A DNA stretch of 64,000 nucleotides, taken from the NCBI RefSeq assembly GCF_001586215.1, contig NZ_CP014634.1, positions 2,480,001 through 2,544,000 of the forward strand, given 5' to 3'. The notes below the pieces were generated by a model, which did no database searches, had not been told where the DNA came from, and saw only the letters and a list, made by a program, of their open reading frames with translations. Shown in pieces: positions 58,101-64,000 of this stretch (its first letter is position 1; each line of letters starts with the position of its first letter). The translations under genes and the position numbers were made by a program. This stretch comes from Corynebacterium simulans (GTDB lineage Bacteria > Actinomycetota > Actinomycetes > Mycobacteriales > Mycobacteriaceae).

Positions 58101-58585
58101 AAGCGGTTGTCGATGCCGCGAAGGCACAAGGTCAGCCGAACTACACTGAAGGCGTCACGGAAGAAAAGAAGTCCGAGGCGAAGAAGGAAATCGACGACGA
58201 TATCGGCAAGGACATGGACGATCTGCTCGAGGCAGTCGAGCTGGTTGTCACCTCCCAGCTGGGTTCGACCTCGATGCTCCAGCGCAAGCTGCGCATCGGT
58301 TTCGCCAAGGCGGGCCGCCTCATGGATCTCATGGAATCCCGCGGTGTCGTGGGCCCATCCGAGGGCTCCAAGGCCCGTGAGGTGCTGGTCAAGCCGGAAG
58401 AACTCGACACCATCATCTGGATGATCAAGGGCGCCGACCCAGCAGAGGCACCGAAGGAAATCCAGGACGAGATGGCGCAGTCTGAATCGGCGGAAGATTC
58501 TTCCGCCGACGATGCCTCCGCCCCAAGTGGCGAGGACACGCGCACTGTCCAAGTGACGTATAACCCGTCCTCCGGCGCCTTCTAG
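55190..58585 (+). CDS. ftsK: DNA translocase FtsK/SpoIIIE
   Basis: Septal DNA pump that clears chromosome termini and activates XerCD at dif; xerC is also in this window. The 1131-residue product has a basic N-terminal region, about four membrane helices (roughly 175-330), a long low-complexity linker rich in Gln, Pro and Ala (about 345-590) and the motor domain with Walker A GATGSGKS at 748-755 and [16 protein letters not shown]-terminal winged gamma domain reads [20 protein letters not shown]. The ATG at 55190 is chosen by the hexamer spacing. A terminator follows. Confidence 0.96.
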   Translation: MSVKNAPSRASHRGRSGKGAARPANRSRPSGRSGAAKSTSRNAAENLTLTSANRAADPSYERTGSAFRAVGRGLSAAFGATARGMGDMTRGVSRGFGNLRPSDGGAEGYEEFAYDDAREPEEISTRGKQKKNKVTRAKATEDRAAREHELDEHLATAPDAISREERTIQISNPDAVALTLIGVAIVLACAVWFDIVGVIGAYLTDAVRYVIGAGAYVLPVALIALAMALMMGVSGVAGRLQPRVMGGIGLIIVSMLGLIHIFAGLPKLSWRDNAAGDAGGAIGFAVGQLLEAAFSAYVAVPLLILLIIYGALNVTGITLRQAFDYLSALFNDLMAGLREKKAERYGDYDEDIDDDAYGHVDDDIEDIAEGRERTPRDKRQQSQPRRARRQAPRRLATPLDNYPADNQSANPPTVSFDSANTKPAAQEQEQALLDEAGQPTEVFSNAAPVQHGRPDFAGSRNIEDTDEFPAVRDEEQTTVLPSAPQRQESAQPTQQPVQQSAQQPAAQPAAQPVAKKASPSAAGAAAAGAAGAAVAGAAGAAAMDAASDVVSSAHAEAVRLFQQRSGRDAATGKSVEEPAAQQQAAAQGGAMGNDSDYDLPTTALLTAGKPTKARTEANDRIIEAITDVFEEFKVNAQVTGFSRGPTVTRYEIELGPGVKVSKITNLQSNLAYAVATDNLRLLTPIPGKSAVGIEVPNADREMVRLRDVLDSPAIASDEDPMLIGLGKDIEGEYSSYSVQKMPHLLVAGATGSGKSAFVNSMLVSLLTRATPEQVRLILVDPKMVELTPYEGIPHLITPIITQPKKAAAALQWLVEEMEQRYMDMKAARVRKIEDYNRKVISGAHQAPLGSEREMRPYPYIVCVVDELADLMMTAPKEIEESIVRITQKARAAGIHLVLATQRPSVDVVTGLIKTNVPSRLAFATSSLTDSRVILDQGGAEKLIGMGDGLFIPQGGRPVRMQGAFVSDEEVQAVVDAAKAQGQPNYTEGVTEEKKSEAKKEIDDDIGKDMDDLLEAVELVVTSQLGSTSMLQRKLRIGFAKAGRLMDLMESRGVVGPSEGSKAREVLVKPEELDTIIWMIKGADPAEAPKEIQDEMAQSESAEDSSADDASAPSGEDTRTVQVTYNPSSGAF
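56755..56814 (+). repeat. 24-bp coding repeat in the FtsK linker
   Basis: About two and a half copies of a 24-bp Gly/Ala-coding unit (GGTGCCGCCGCTGCCGGCGC...) occur in tandem with small changes. Slippage here would alter linker length in steps of eight residues. Confidence 0.6.
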
Positions 58586-58599
58586 GCAATAAGTTTCTC

Positions 58600-58636
58600 G
58601 CCCCACCGCAGCCATTGCGGTGGGGCATTAACTTTT
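58600..58636 (+). terminator. Terminator after ftsK
   Basis: GCCCCACCGCA (58600-58610) pairs with TGCGGTGGGGC (58616-58626) around GCCAT, followed by ATTAACTTTT. Confidence 0.85.
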
Positions 58637-58639
58637 GTG

Positions 58640-58645
58640 TAAGAT
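58640..58645 (+). promoter_or_regulatory. -10 element of the TerC transcript
   Basis: TGTG-TAAGAT at 58636-58645 predicts transcription from about 58652, directly before the riboswitch. TTGCGG at 58615 could be the -35 (19-bp spacer). Confidence 0.45.
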
Positions 58646-58651
58646 AGTACA

Positions 58652-58804
58652 AGTCTTGGAGGGGAGTACCCCGTTCCACAGCGATGATCGTCAACACGGC
58701 AACTCCGCAGGGAAATGAGTTCCCGGTCTCGCTGGCTCGCAGTAGACGAGTTGGGGGAGACCTCCGGTCAAATCTTTTCTTACTCGACCGGAGGATATTT
58801 CTAT
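58652..58804 (+). promoter_or_regulatory. yybP-ykoY (manganese) riboswitch with translational switch
   Basis: Core consensus pieces are in order: GGGGAGTA (58661-58668), CGTCAACACGG (58689-58699) and GGGGGAGACCTCC (58753-58765). The P1 stem pairs GGAGG (58658-58662) with CCTCC (58761-58765). The same CCTCC begins CCTCCGGTC (58761-58769), which can pair with GACCGGAGG (58786-58794), hiding the Shine-Dalgarno GGAGG. Ligand-stabilised P1 should free the ribosome site, so expression would rise with Mn. The class commonly precedes TerC-like genes. Confidence 0.85.
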
Positions 58805-59923
58805 ATGCATGTCCCTTTGTGGATTTGGATACTAACCATCGCCGTCATCCTCGGCTTTTTCATCTTTGACTTCTTGAGCCACGTGCGTTCGCCGCACGAG
58901 CCCTCCATGAAGGAATCCGGCTTCTGGACCTTGTTCTACATGGGCATGGCCGTCATCTTTGGTGGTATCGTCTGGGTGCTGTGGGATCACGAGCACGCCA
59001 TTCAGTTCTACACAGGCTGGGTGACTGAGCAAGCCTTGAGCGTGGACAACCTCTTCGTGTTCGCGCTGATTATGGGTTCGTTCAAGATTCCGCGCCGCTT
59101 CCAGCAGAAGGTGCTGCTCATCGGCATCGTGTTGGCGCTGCTATTCCGCCTCATCTTCATCATGCTCGGTGCTGCGATCATCCAGGCGTGGTCCGACGTG
59201 TTCTATCTGTTCGCAATCTTCCTCATCTACACCGCGGTCAAGCTCATCGTGGACGAGGTCACCGATGCCGAAGAGACTGACCCGAATGACATGCTGATCA
59301 TCAAGTGGCTGCGCAAGGTCATCCACGTCACCCCGCGCTACCACGGTGACAAGCTCACTCACCGCGAGGAGTCCGGCCCGAAGAAGGGCAAGCTGGCTCT
59401 GACGCCTTTGTTCGTGGCACTGGTCGCCATCGGGCTTATCGACGTCATGTTCGCCTTCGACTCCATCCCAGCCATCTACGGCATTACTTCGGAGCCGTTC
59501 CTGGTCTTTAGTACCAACGCCTTCGCGCTAATGGGCCTGCGTCAGATGTTCTTCCTCATCGATGGCCTGCTCGAGCGCTTGGTTTACCTGCCTTATGGCT
59601 TGGGTATCATCCTGGGCTTCATCGGCGTGAAGCTGCTCTTCCACGCGCTGCACGAGAACAACCTGCCGTTCGTGAATGGCGGTGAAAACGTCGGCGGCAT
59701 TCCAGAGATTCCGACCTTGGTCTCCCTGCTCGTCATCGTCGGCGTGCTGGGGCTTACCGTCGCGGCTTCTGTCCTTAAGAACAAGCGCGACGAAGCGCAG
59801 GGCGGCATCACCGTGTCCCACAACCACTATGACTGGGACGAAGAGGGCAACAAGATCGTCCGCACCAAGTCGGGCGAGTTCGTCGGTAAGGCAGCCGATC
59901 TGCCAGAGACCGAACTGCCCTAA
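58805..59923 (+). CDS. TerC/Alx family integral membrane protein (putative manganese exporter)
   Basis: A 372-residue membrane protein with about nine helices and the TerC acidic motifs (VTEQALSVDNLFVFALI and LIDVMFAFDSIPAI), which are expected to bind the transported metal. TerC and Alx proteins export Mn2+ in several bacteria or protect exported metalloproteins; tellurite resistance is a historical label. GGAGG ends 10 nt before the ATG at 58805 and is controlled by the riboswitch. A longer frame from 58715 runs through the riboswitch and is rejected. The stop is 3 bp from convergent YciI. Confidence 0.92.
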   Translation: MHVPLWIWILTIAVILGFFIFDFLSHVRSPHEPSMKESGFWTLFYMGMAVIFGGIVWVLWDHEHAIQFYTGWVTEQALSVDNLFVFALIMGSFKIPRRFQQKVLLIGIVLALLFRLIFIMLGAAIIQAWSDVFYLFAIFLIYTAVKLIVDEVTDAEETDPNDMLIIKWLRKVIHVTPRYHGDKLTHREESGPKKGKLALTPLFVALVAIGLIDVMFAFDSIPAIYGITSEPFLVFSTNAFALMGLRQMFFLIDGLLERLVYLPYGLGIILGFIGVKLLFHALHENNLPFVNGGENVGGIPEIPTLVSLLVIVGVLGLTVAASVLKNKRDEAQGGITVSHNHYDWDEEGNKIVRTKSGEFVGKAADLPETELP

Positions 59924-59926
59924 CCT

Positions 59927-60220
59927 TTAAGCAAAAGAGTTAATCACCGGGTTCCACTCCCGGAATGCGCGCGCGGTAACAGCGCCGCAGACAAAGAATG
60001 GATCTTGGTCCATAATTTTGATGGCTTCGGCAACCTCGGTGGCCTCATCGGCAAATTGTAAAACGATGAGCGCACCGCCCTTGGAATCAGTAAAGGGGCC
60101 GGAGCCTAAAATGATGCCTTTTTCATTTAGGCCACCGATGAATTCGCGGTGCGCTGGGCGGTTTTCCGCGATGGCTGGATTTTGCGGGTTGTATTCGTAG
60201 CTGACTGCGAAGTATTTCAT
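59927..60220 (-). CDS. YciI-like protein
   Basis: A 97-residue ferredoxin-fold protein of the YciI superfamily. RPAHREFIGGLNEKGIILGSGPF contains the conserved His, and IMDQDPFFVCG the conserved Asp. YciI relatives can act as dehalogenase-like or muconolactone-isomerase-like enzymes, but most have no known role. A -10 hexamer lies 6 nt before the ATG. It is convergent with the TerC gene and divergent from pgsA. Confidence 0.85.
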   Translation of the reverse strand: MKYFAVSYEYNPQNPAIAENRPAHREFIGGLNEKGIILGSGPFTDSKGGALIVLQFADEATEVAEAIKIMDQDPFFVCGAVTARAFREWNPVINSFA

Positions 60221-60232
60221 GAACTTATCTTA
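60221..60232 (-). promoter_or_regulatory. Putative leaderless promoter of the YciI gene (-10 TAAGAT)
   Basis: TAAGAT on the minus strand (60227-60232) ends 6 nt before the ATG at 60220. Confidence 0.45.
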
Positions 60233-60274
60233 AAGAGATGGGGGAGTTTGCCGCAGCGGCTTTAATAGGACAGG

Positions 60275-60287
60275 TAGGATAAAGTCC
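60275..60287 (+). promoter_or_regulatory. Putative leaderless promoter of pgsA (-10 TAGGAT)
   Basis: TAGGAT (60275-60280) ends 7 nt before the GTG at 60288. Confidence 0.5.
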
Positions 60288-60869
60288 GTGAATCACTCTA
60301 GGGCTCGGCAGAAAACGGCGGCGGCGTCGGATGTAAATCCCCACGTTTCCAACTGGAATCTACCCAATATCCTGACGAGCTTGCGCATCTTATTCATCCC
60401 CGTATTCGTCTGGTTGGTGCTGGCCGGCCACGACTGGTGGGCGTTTGGTGTATTCGCCGCGTTGATGATTACGGACAAACTCGATGGCGACATCGCCCGT
60501 TCCCGTGGCCTCATCACCGACTTCGGCAAAATCGCCGACCCTATCGCAGACAAAGCCTTAATGACCGCGGCCTTCGTCTGCCTTAACATCATCGGCGTTT
60601 TGCCGGTATGGGTCACCGTGGTCATCCTTGTCCGCGAATTCGGCATCACCTTCTGGCGCATGGCCCTTCTGCGCCAGGGCAAGGTTGTCCCAGCGTCTAA
60701 AGGTGGCAAGCTCAAGACCGTCCTGCAGTCTCTTGCCGTGGCGATGTACCTGTGCCCGCTGCCGAGCTGGATGGACATTCCTTCCTTCGTGGTCATGCTT
60801 ATCGCCGTCGTGGTCACCGTGGTAACGGGCGTGCAGTACCTCATCGACGGTAGGAAGCAGAACTCCTGA
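60288..60869 (+). CDS. pgsA: CDP-diacylglycerol-glycerol-3-phosphate 3-phosphatidyltransferase
   Basis: Membrane enzyme making phosphatidylglycerol phosphate from CDP-diacylglycerol. The 193-residue product has a polar 20-residue N-terminal tail, four or more membrane helices and the CDP-alcohol phosphotransferase motif DKLDGDIARSRGLITDFGK followed by IADPIADK. Corynebacteria carry several such enzymes; the neighbourhood (ftsK ... pgsA, cinA, clgR) points to the PgsA2-type. It starts at GTG and overlaps cinA by one base. Confidence 0.92.
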   Translation: MNHSRARQKTAAASDVNPHVSNWNLPNILTSLRILFIPVFVWLVLAGHDWWAFGVFAALMITDKLDGDIARSRGLITDFGKIADPIADKALMTAAFVCLNIIGVLPVWVTVVILVREFGITFWRMALLRQGKVVPASKGGKLKTVLQSLAVAMYLCPLPSWMDIPSFVVMLIAVVVTVVTGVQYLIDGRKQNS

Positions 60870-61342
60870 TGTCTGCGCCCGCGCTTGTCGATGCCCTGCG
60901 CAACCGCCACCAGACCGTATCCTTCTGCGAGTCCTTGACTGCGGGCCTAGCGGCGGCCACGCTCGCTGCGGTGCCGGGGGCGTCGGCAGTCTTGCGCGGT
61001 GGATTAGTAACTTATGCCACTGAGGTGAAGTCTCACTTCTTGTCGGTTCCGGTCGAGGAGCTGGAAGCCCAGGGAGTGGTCTCTGCCAAAACTGCGCAGG
61101 CGATGGCCGAGGCTGCGGTGCGTGAGACCGGCGCGGACTGGGGGCTATCGCTGACAGGCGTGGCAGGACCTGACCCGCAAGAGGGCAAATCCGCGGGAAC
61201 GGTCTTCGTGGGCATCGTTGGCCCCGGGGTTCCTGCCCGTGGCATACAACTGGAGCAGCTATCGGGCAGCCGTAACGCGATCCGTGAAGCCGCTGTGGAA
61301 GAGGTCTTGAGCCTGCTTCTATCAACTTTGAATGAAAATTAA
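60869..61342 (+). CDS. cinA: CinA C-terminal domain protein (NMN deamidase, PncC type)
   Basis: A single-domain (157-residue) CinA protein; such proteins deamidate nicotinamide mononucleotide in NAD recycling. Signature blocks are [49 protein letters not shown] and [22 protein letters not shown]. The N-terminal molybdopterin-binding-like domain of full CinA is absent, as usual next to pgsA. The ATG overlaps the pgsA TGA by one base. Confidence 0.93.
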   Translation: MSAPALVDALRNRHQTVSFCESLTAGLAAATLAAVPGASAVLRGGLVTYATEVKSHFLSVPVEELEAQGVVSAKTAQAMAEAAVRETGADWGLSLTGVAGPDPQEGKSAGTVFVGIVGPGVPARGIQLEQLSGSRNAIREAAVEEVLSLLLSTLNEN

Positions 61343-61386
61343 GATTCTCGGGAACAAAGCCGGCCGCAGCGCCGTTGTACAGATTG

Positions 61387-61746
61387 ATGAACACTACTAC
61401 TGCACTTCTTGAAAAGCCTTTCAACGCCTCGGCAGGTGCTGTTGAGGCTCCCAAACGCGCGCCGGAGCCGCTGCTGCGTGAGGCTCTGGGGCTGACCCTT
61501 CGCGCATTCCGCGCCGACAAGGGCGTGACCCTGCGCGAACTTGCTAGCGTCGCGCGTGTTTCCCCAGGCTACCTTTCGGAGCTCGAGCGCGGCCGCAAGG
61601 AAGTTTCCTCCGAGCTTTTGGCCTCCGTCTGCCACGCTCTAGAGGTCAGCGTTTCTGACGTCTTGATTGAGGCTGCAGGTTTCATGGCGCTGCCGTCCAT
61701 GGACGAGGAACTGGCAACCACCGCACCTGCTGCTTCGGAGCTTTAA
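61387..61746 (+). CDS. clgR: ClgR-type XRE-family transcriptional regulator
   Basis: A 119-residue helix-turn-helix activator. The HTH ([57 protein letters not shown], read as blocks) closely matches ClgR, which in C. glutamicum activates clpP and clpC and is itself degraded by Clp. A 30-residue N-terminal extension before LLREALG is longer than I recall for C. glutamicum. The start is uncertain: ATG 61387 is listed, with TTG 61375 and 61384 in frame and no clear ribosome site. It follows cinA by 44 bp and precedes pspA. Confidence 0.85.
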   Translation: MNTTTALLEKPFNASAGAVEAPKRAPEPLLREALGLTLRAFRADKGVTLRELASVARVSPGYLSELERGRKEVSSELLASVCHALEVSVSDVLIEAAGFMALPSMDEELATTAPAASEL

Positions 61747-61803
61747 AACTCTCCGCGTCTCACAGTGAACTTTATGCCTTCGGGCACCACAGTGGGGCGC
61801 GGA

Positions 61804-61831
61804 TTTCGTTAGTATTGGTGGGGTAACGAAA
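61804..61831. promoter_or_regulatory. Palindrome enclosing the pspA -10
   Basis: TTTCGTTA (61804-61811) and TAACGAAA (61824-61831) form a perfect 8-bp inverted repeat with a 12-bp centre. TAGTAT (61810-61815), a good -10, straddles the left arm. A regulator bound here should block or remodel the pspA promoter. Confidence 0.5.
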
Positions 61832-61880
61832 CACTTTTAGTCACGCGTTAAACGCAACTTAGGAAGGCTTAAACACACTA

Positions 61881-62744
61881 ATGGCGAATCCATTTTCCAA
61901 GGCATGGAAGTACCTGATGGCACTCTTCGATTCCAAGATCGAAGAAAACGCTGATCCCAAGGTACAGATCGAGCAGGCCATCGAGGACGCACAGCGCCAG
62001 CACCAGGAGCTTTCGCAGCAGGCAGCTGCTGTCATCGGTAACCAGCGTCAGCTGGAGATGCAGCTCAACCGCCGCCTGAATGAGATTGAGAAGCTGCAGG
62101 GCAATACCCGCCAGGCGCTGGAGCTTGCTGATAAGGCTCGCGCTGCAGGCGATAACACCAAGGCCACCGAGTACGAGAACGCCGCAGAGGCCTTCGCCGC
62201 ACAGCTGGTTACCGCAGAGCAGTCTGTGGAAGACACCAAGAAGCTCCACGATCAAGCCCTTCAGCAGGCAGAGCAGGCCAAGAAGGCCGTCGAGCGCAAT
62301 GGCATGGCCCTGCGTGAAAAGGTCAACGAGCGTTCCAAGCTGCTTTCCCAGCTCGAGCAGGCGAAGATGCAGGAGAAGGTCTCCGAGTCTCTCAACTCCA
62401 TGAACGAGATGACTGCTAACGGCAACACTCCGTCTTTGGATTCCGTCCGTGACAAGATTGAGCGCCGCTACACCAAGGCCCTGGGCCAGGCGGAGCTGGC
62501 GGAGAACTCCGTGGCTAACCGCATGCACGAGGTGGAGCAGGCAGGCGTGCAGCTGGCTGGCCACTCCCGTCTGGAGCAGATCCGTGCAGAGATGGGTTCC
62601 TCCAAGGCCGTTGAGGGCAACTCCCAGCAGGCAATCGAGGGCAACCGCACCGCTGGTTCTGCAGCGGACCAGGCGGCGCAGCCAAACGCCGCTGCTGATG
62701 ACGCCGTCCAGGCCCGCCTGCGCGAACTGCGCGGCGAGCAGTAG
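61881..62744 (+). CDS. pspA: PspA/IM30 family envelope stress protein
   Basis: ESCRT-III-like membrane-binding protein that forms scaffolds on damaged membranes. The 287-residue product starts with the amphipathic helix [21 protein letters not shown] and continues as coiled coil to about residue 235 ([20 protein letters not shown]...). A polar Ala/Gln-rich tail with a final [12 protein letters not shown] helix follows. AGGAAGG lies upstream. In mycobacteria ClgR activates pspA, so the neighbouring clgR is the likely regulator. The mycobacterial partner genes are not adjacent here. Confidence 0.93.
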   Translation: MANPFSKAWKYLMALFDSKIEENADPKVQIEQAIEDAQRQHQELSQQAAAVIGNQRQLEMQLNRRLNEIEKLQGNTRQALELADKARAAGDNTKATEYENAAEAFAAQLVTAEQSVEDTKKLHDQALQQAEQAKKAVERNGMALREKVNERSKLLSQLEQAKMQEKVSESLNSMNEMTANGNTPSLDSVRDKIERRYTKALGQAELAENSVANRMHEVEQAGVQLAGHSRLEQIRAEMGSSKAVEGNSQQAIEGNRTAGSAADQAAQPNAAADDAVQARLRELRGEQ

Positions 62745-62761
62745 CCTCTAGTTTTAAGAAG

Positions 62762-62795
62762 ACCCTCGAGAACTTCTTTCGAGGGTCTTTGTGGA
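62762..62795 (+). terminator. Terminator after pspA
   Basis: AAGACCCTCGA (62762-62772) pairs with TCGAGGGTCTT (62782-62792), followed by TTTG. On the minus strand TTAAAA follows, so it may also serve the bioN transcript. Confidence 0.75.
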
Positions 62796-62818
62796 TCTAG
62801 ACGGTATCTAGTCTGTAT

Positions 62819-63433
62819 CTAGTCGCCCACGCCGCGGGCTTGGAGTGCCTCGCCCATGGCTCGGGCGCGGCGTATCGAACGGATGACCACCGGAGTACCG
62901 AAAGCCAGCAGGGAAGTGCCCGCACCGCGGGCCTTGCGGGCGTCCATGACCTCTTGAACCGTGCCGAGCATCAGCGGCAGGAGGCGGATCGTAAGTGACA
63001 TCGCCAGGCTGATGTTTTCCACCGGCAGCCCCAGCTTGCCAAGAGGCGCGAGCGCCTTCTCAAAAGACTCCATCATCTCCGAGACCTTAGTAGTCAGCGT
63101 GAGGAGCACTGCCGCGACGATGGCGGCATAAATGCTAAAGAAAGTAGTCACCGCCGTTTCAAGGTCTTGCTGCCACCATTGCAGCGCCGCCAGCGCTACG
63201 AGCAAATAGAGCGGGGGATAAAGCTGGTTCCAGGCCACGCGCGCAGGGATACGCGCGAGCGGGTAGACCGCAAGCGCGACTACCGCGCAACCCACGGCTA
63301 CGGGAATGGTCTTTGCAAAAATCGTGGTGCTGATGATGAAAGCGATGAGCACCACAAATTTCACCCACGCCGGCAAGCGGTGGATGAAGGTATCGGCATC
63401 GACATAAAACCCAAGCGGAATATTCTGTGGCAC
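62819..63433 (-). CDS. bioN: ECF transporter transmembrane protein EcfT, probably BioN
   Basis: Transmembrane coupling subunit of an energy-coupling-factor importer. The 204-residue product has five to six hydrophobic segments and two Ala-Arg-Gly coupling motifs that contact the ATPase (DARKARGAG and EALQARGVG near the C-terminus). Assignment to biotin rests on the position next to pspA/clgR, where C. glutamicum has bioYMN; the substrate subunit bioY is outside the window. It lies 15 bp after bioM. Confidence 0.82.
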   Translation of the reverse strand: MPQNIPLGFYVDADTFIHRLPAWVKFVVLIAFIISTTIFAKTIPVAVGCAVVALAVYPLARIPARVAWNQLYPPLYLLVALAALQWWQQDLETAVTTFFSIYAAIVAAVLLTLTTKVSEMMESFEKALAPLGKLGLPVENISLAMSLTIRLLPLMLGTVQEVMDARKARGAGTSLLAFGTPVVIRSIRRARAMGEALQARGVGD

Positions 63434-63448
63434 GAATGTCTCCCTTTT

Positions 63449-64000
63449 CTACAGCGGGCGGGAGGCCATCAGGGAGCGATAGAACTCGATGACCTCAGCG
63501 GGCGCGCCGTCGGCAGCAATGCGGTGCTCATCGATGCAAATGACTCGGTCGAAATCGTGGATGAAATCCAAGTCGTGCGTGACCACGATAAGCTGCTGCT
63601 CCAGGCGCGCAAACTCGCGGCGGATGCGGTCGCGGTTGCGCAGGTCCAAAAGAGTGGTGGGTTCGTCGGCGATGATAAGCACCGGCTCCATCACGAGGAC
63701 CGCGGCCAAAGCCAGCAGCTGCTTTTGCCCGCCAGAAAGCGTATGCGGCGACTGGTCTGCCAGCTCGCGTAGCCCAAAGCGCTCCAGCGCAGCATCCACG
63801 CGCGCGTTCCGCTCGGCCTTGCTGAGCTTTAGCCGACGCAGCGAAAAGGCGACGTCGTCACGCACGTTCGGCATCACAATTTGGTTCTCCGCATCGGAGA
63901 ATACAAAACCGACCTTGCGGCGGATTTCTTTTCCGTGGCGGGCGACATCCGCGCCGTCGACAAGCACGGTGCCCGAGGTGGGCTCGCCTAGGCCATTGAT
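63449..64000 (-). CDS. bioM: ECF transporter ATPase, probably BioM, cut by window edge
   Basis: ABC ATPase of the same importer; the frame runs off the right edge, so the N-terminus with Walker A is missing. Visible elements are the Q-loop (GFVFSDAENQIVMPNVRDDVAF), the ABC signature LSGGQKQLLALAAVL, Walker B VLIIADEPTTLLD and the switch histidine VVTHDLD. The acidic-residue-containing DEN after the Q-loop region fits the ECF A-component group. It is cotranscribed with bioN. Confidence 0.88.
   Translation of the reverse strand: MNGLGEPTSGTVLVDGADVARHGKEIRRKVGFVFSDAENQIVMPNVRDDVAFSLRRLKLSKAERNARVDAALERFGLRELADQSPHTLSGGQKQLLALAAVLVMEPVLIIADEPTTLLDLRNRDRIRREFARLEQQLIVVTHDLDFIHDFDRVICIDEHRIAADGAPAEVIEFYRSLMASRPL

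Noticed and set aside
56096..58615. Very long minus-strand open frame opposite ftsK
   Set aside because: It mirrors the codon bias of ftsK and shows no protein motif; it is a compositional shadow. The same holds for long frames opposite pnp, infB, rnj and rlmN.
58715..58804. 30-residue N-terminal extension of the TerC protein
   Set aside because: It would be translated from within the riboswitch, whereas the ATG at 58805 has the regulated ribosome binding site.

Overview
The window is chromosomal core sequence from a Corynebacterium, probably from the C. aurimucosum / C. minutissimum / C. striatum part of the genus; the species is inferred from protein likeness and base composition only. Support comes from mycothiol metabolism (mycothione reductase), a malate:quinone oxidoreductase, a small Rpf, MSTG-type DapA, a PptT-type phosphopantetheinyl transferase, a penicillin-binding lipoprotein next to map, and a gene order matching what I recall of C. 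glutamicum from xerC/rpsB through to bioYMN. I see no rRNA, tRNA, CRISPR array, intact insertion sequence or prophage.

Layout. 1-3.7 kb: end of a YifB/ComM-type ATPase gene, dprA, xerC and a convergent M23-like secreted protein. 4-8.4 kb: rpsB, tsf, pyrH, frr, cdsA. 8.5-17.4 kb: rlmN, dxr, rip, ispG, a penicillin-binding lipoprotein and map, with two small membrane proteins on the other strand. 17.6-21.2 kb (minus): a tandem pair of related small secreted proteins of unknown function, mtr and an alpha/beta hydrolase. 21.5-29.1 kb: mqo, selO, a PhzF-like gene, a GalT-like DUF4921 gene, yaaA, proS. 29.1-31 kb is the only degraded stretch: dispersed palindromes, a 25-bp tandem array, an rpf gene, a DoxX-like gene and an MMPL transporter remnant. 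31-44.5 kb: rimP-nusA-ylxR-infB, then rbfA, a DHH phosphodiesterase, a MATE exporter, a phosphoesterase, pptT, truB, ribF and a nucleoside hydrolase. 44.6-54.3 kb: rpsO, pnp, small accessory genes, dapB-thyX-dapA-rnj. 54.4-64 kb: a mycothiol-dependent-isomerase-like gene, ftsK, a TerC-family gene behind a yybP-ykoY riboswitch, pgsA-cinA, clgR, pspA and the bioN/bioM part of a biotin ECF transporter.

How it fits together. Most genes are housekeeping: translation (rpsB, tsf, frr, rimP, nusA, infB, rbfA, rpsO, truB, proS), RNA processing (pnp, rnj, nrnA-like), the MEP isoprenoid route (dxr, ispG), lysine/diaminopimelate and dTMP synthesis (dapB, dapA, thyX), phospholipid synthesis (cdsA, pgsA) and envelope stress (rip, clgR, pspA).

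The most informative non-coding signal is promoter architecture. In 23 genes without a convincing Shine-Dalgarno sequence, a TAnnnT hexamer (often TAGACT or TAGAGT) ends 6-8 nt before the start codon, as expected for leaderless mRNAs. Four such promoter pairs are back to back within 31-56 bp. Other leads are a possible pseudoknot in the rpsO leader, a structured rpsB leader, a readable Mn-type riboswitch switch before the TerC gene, a palindrome enclosing the pspA -10, and a glyoxalase-like gene with an in-frame TAG at codon 4.
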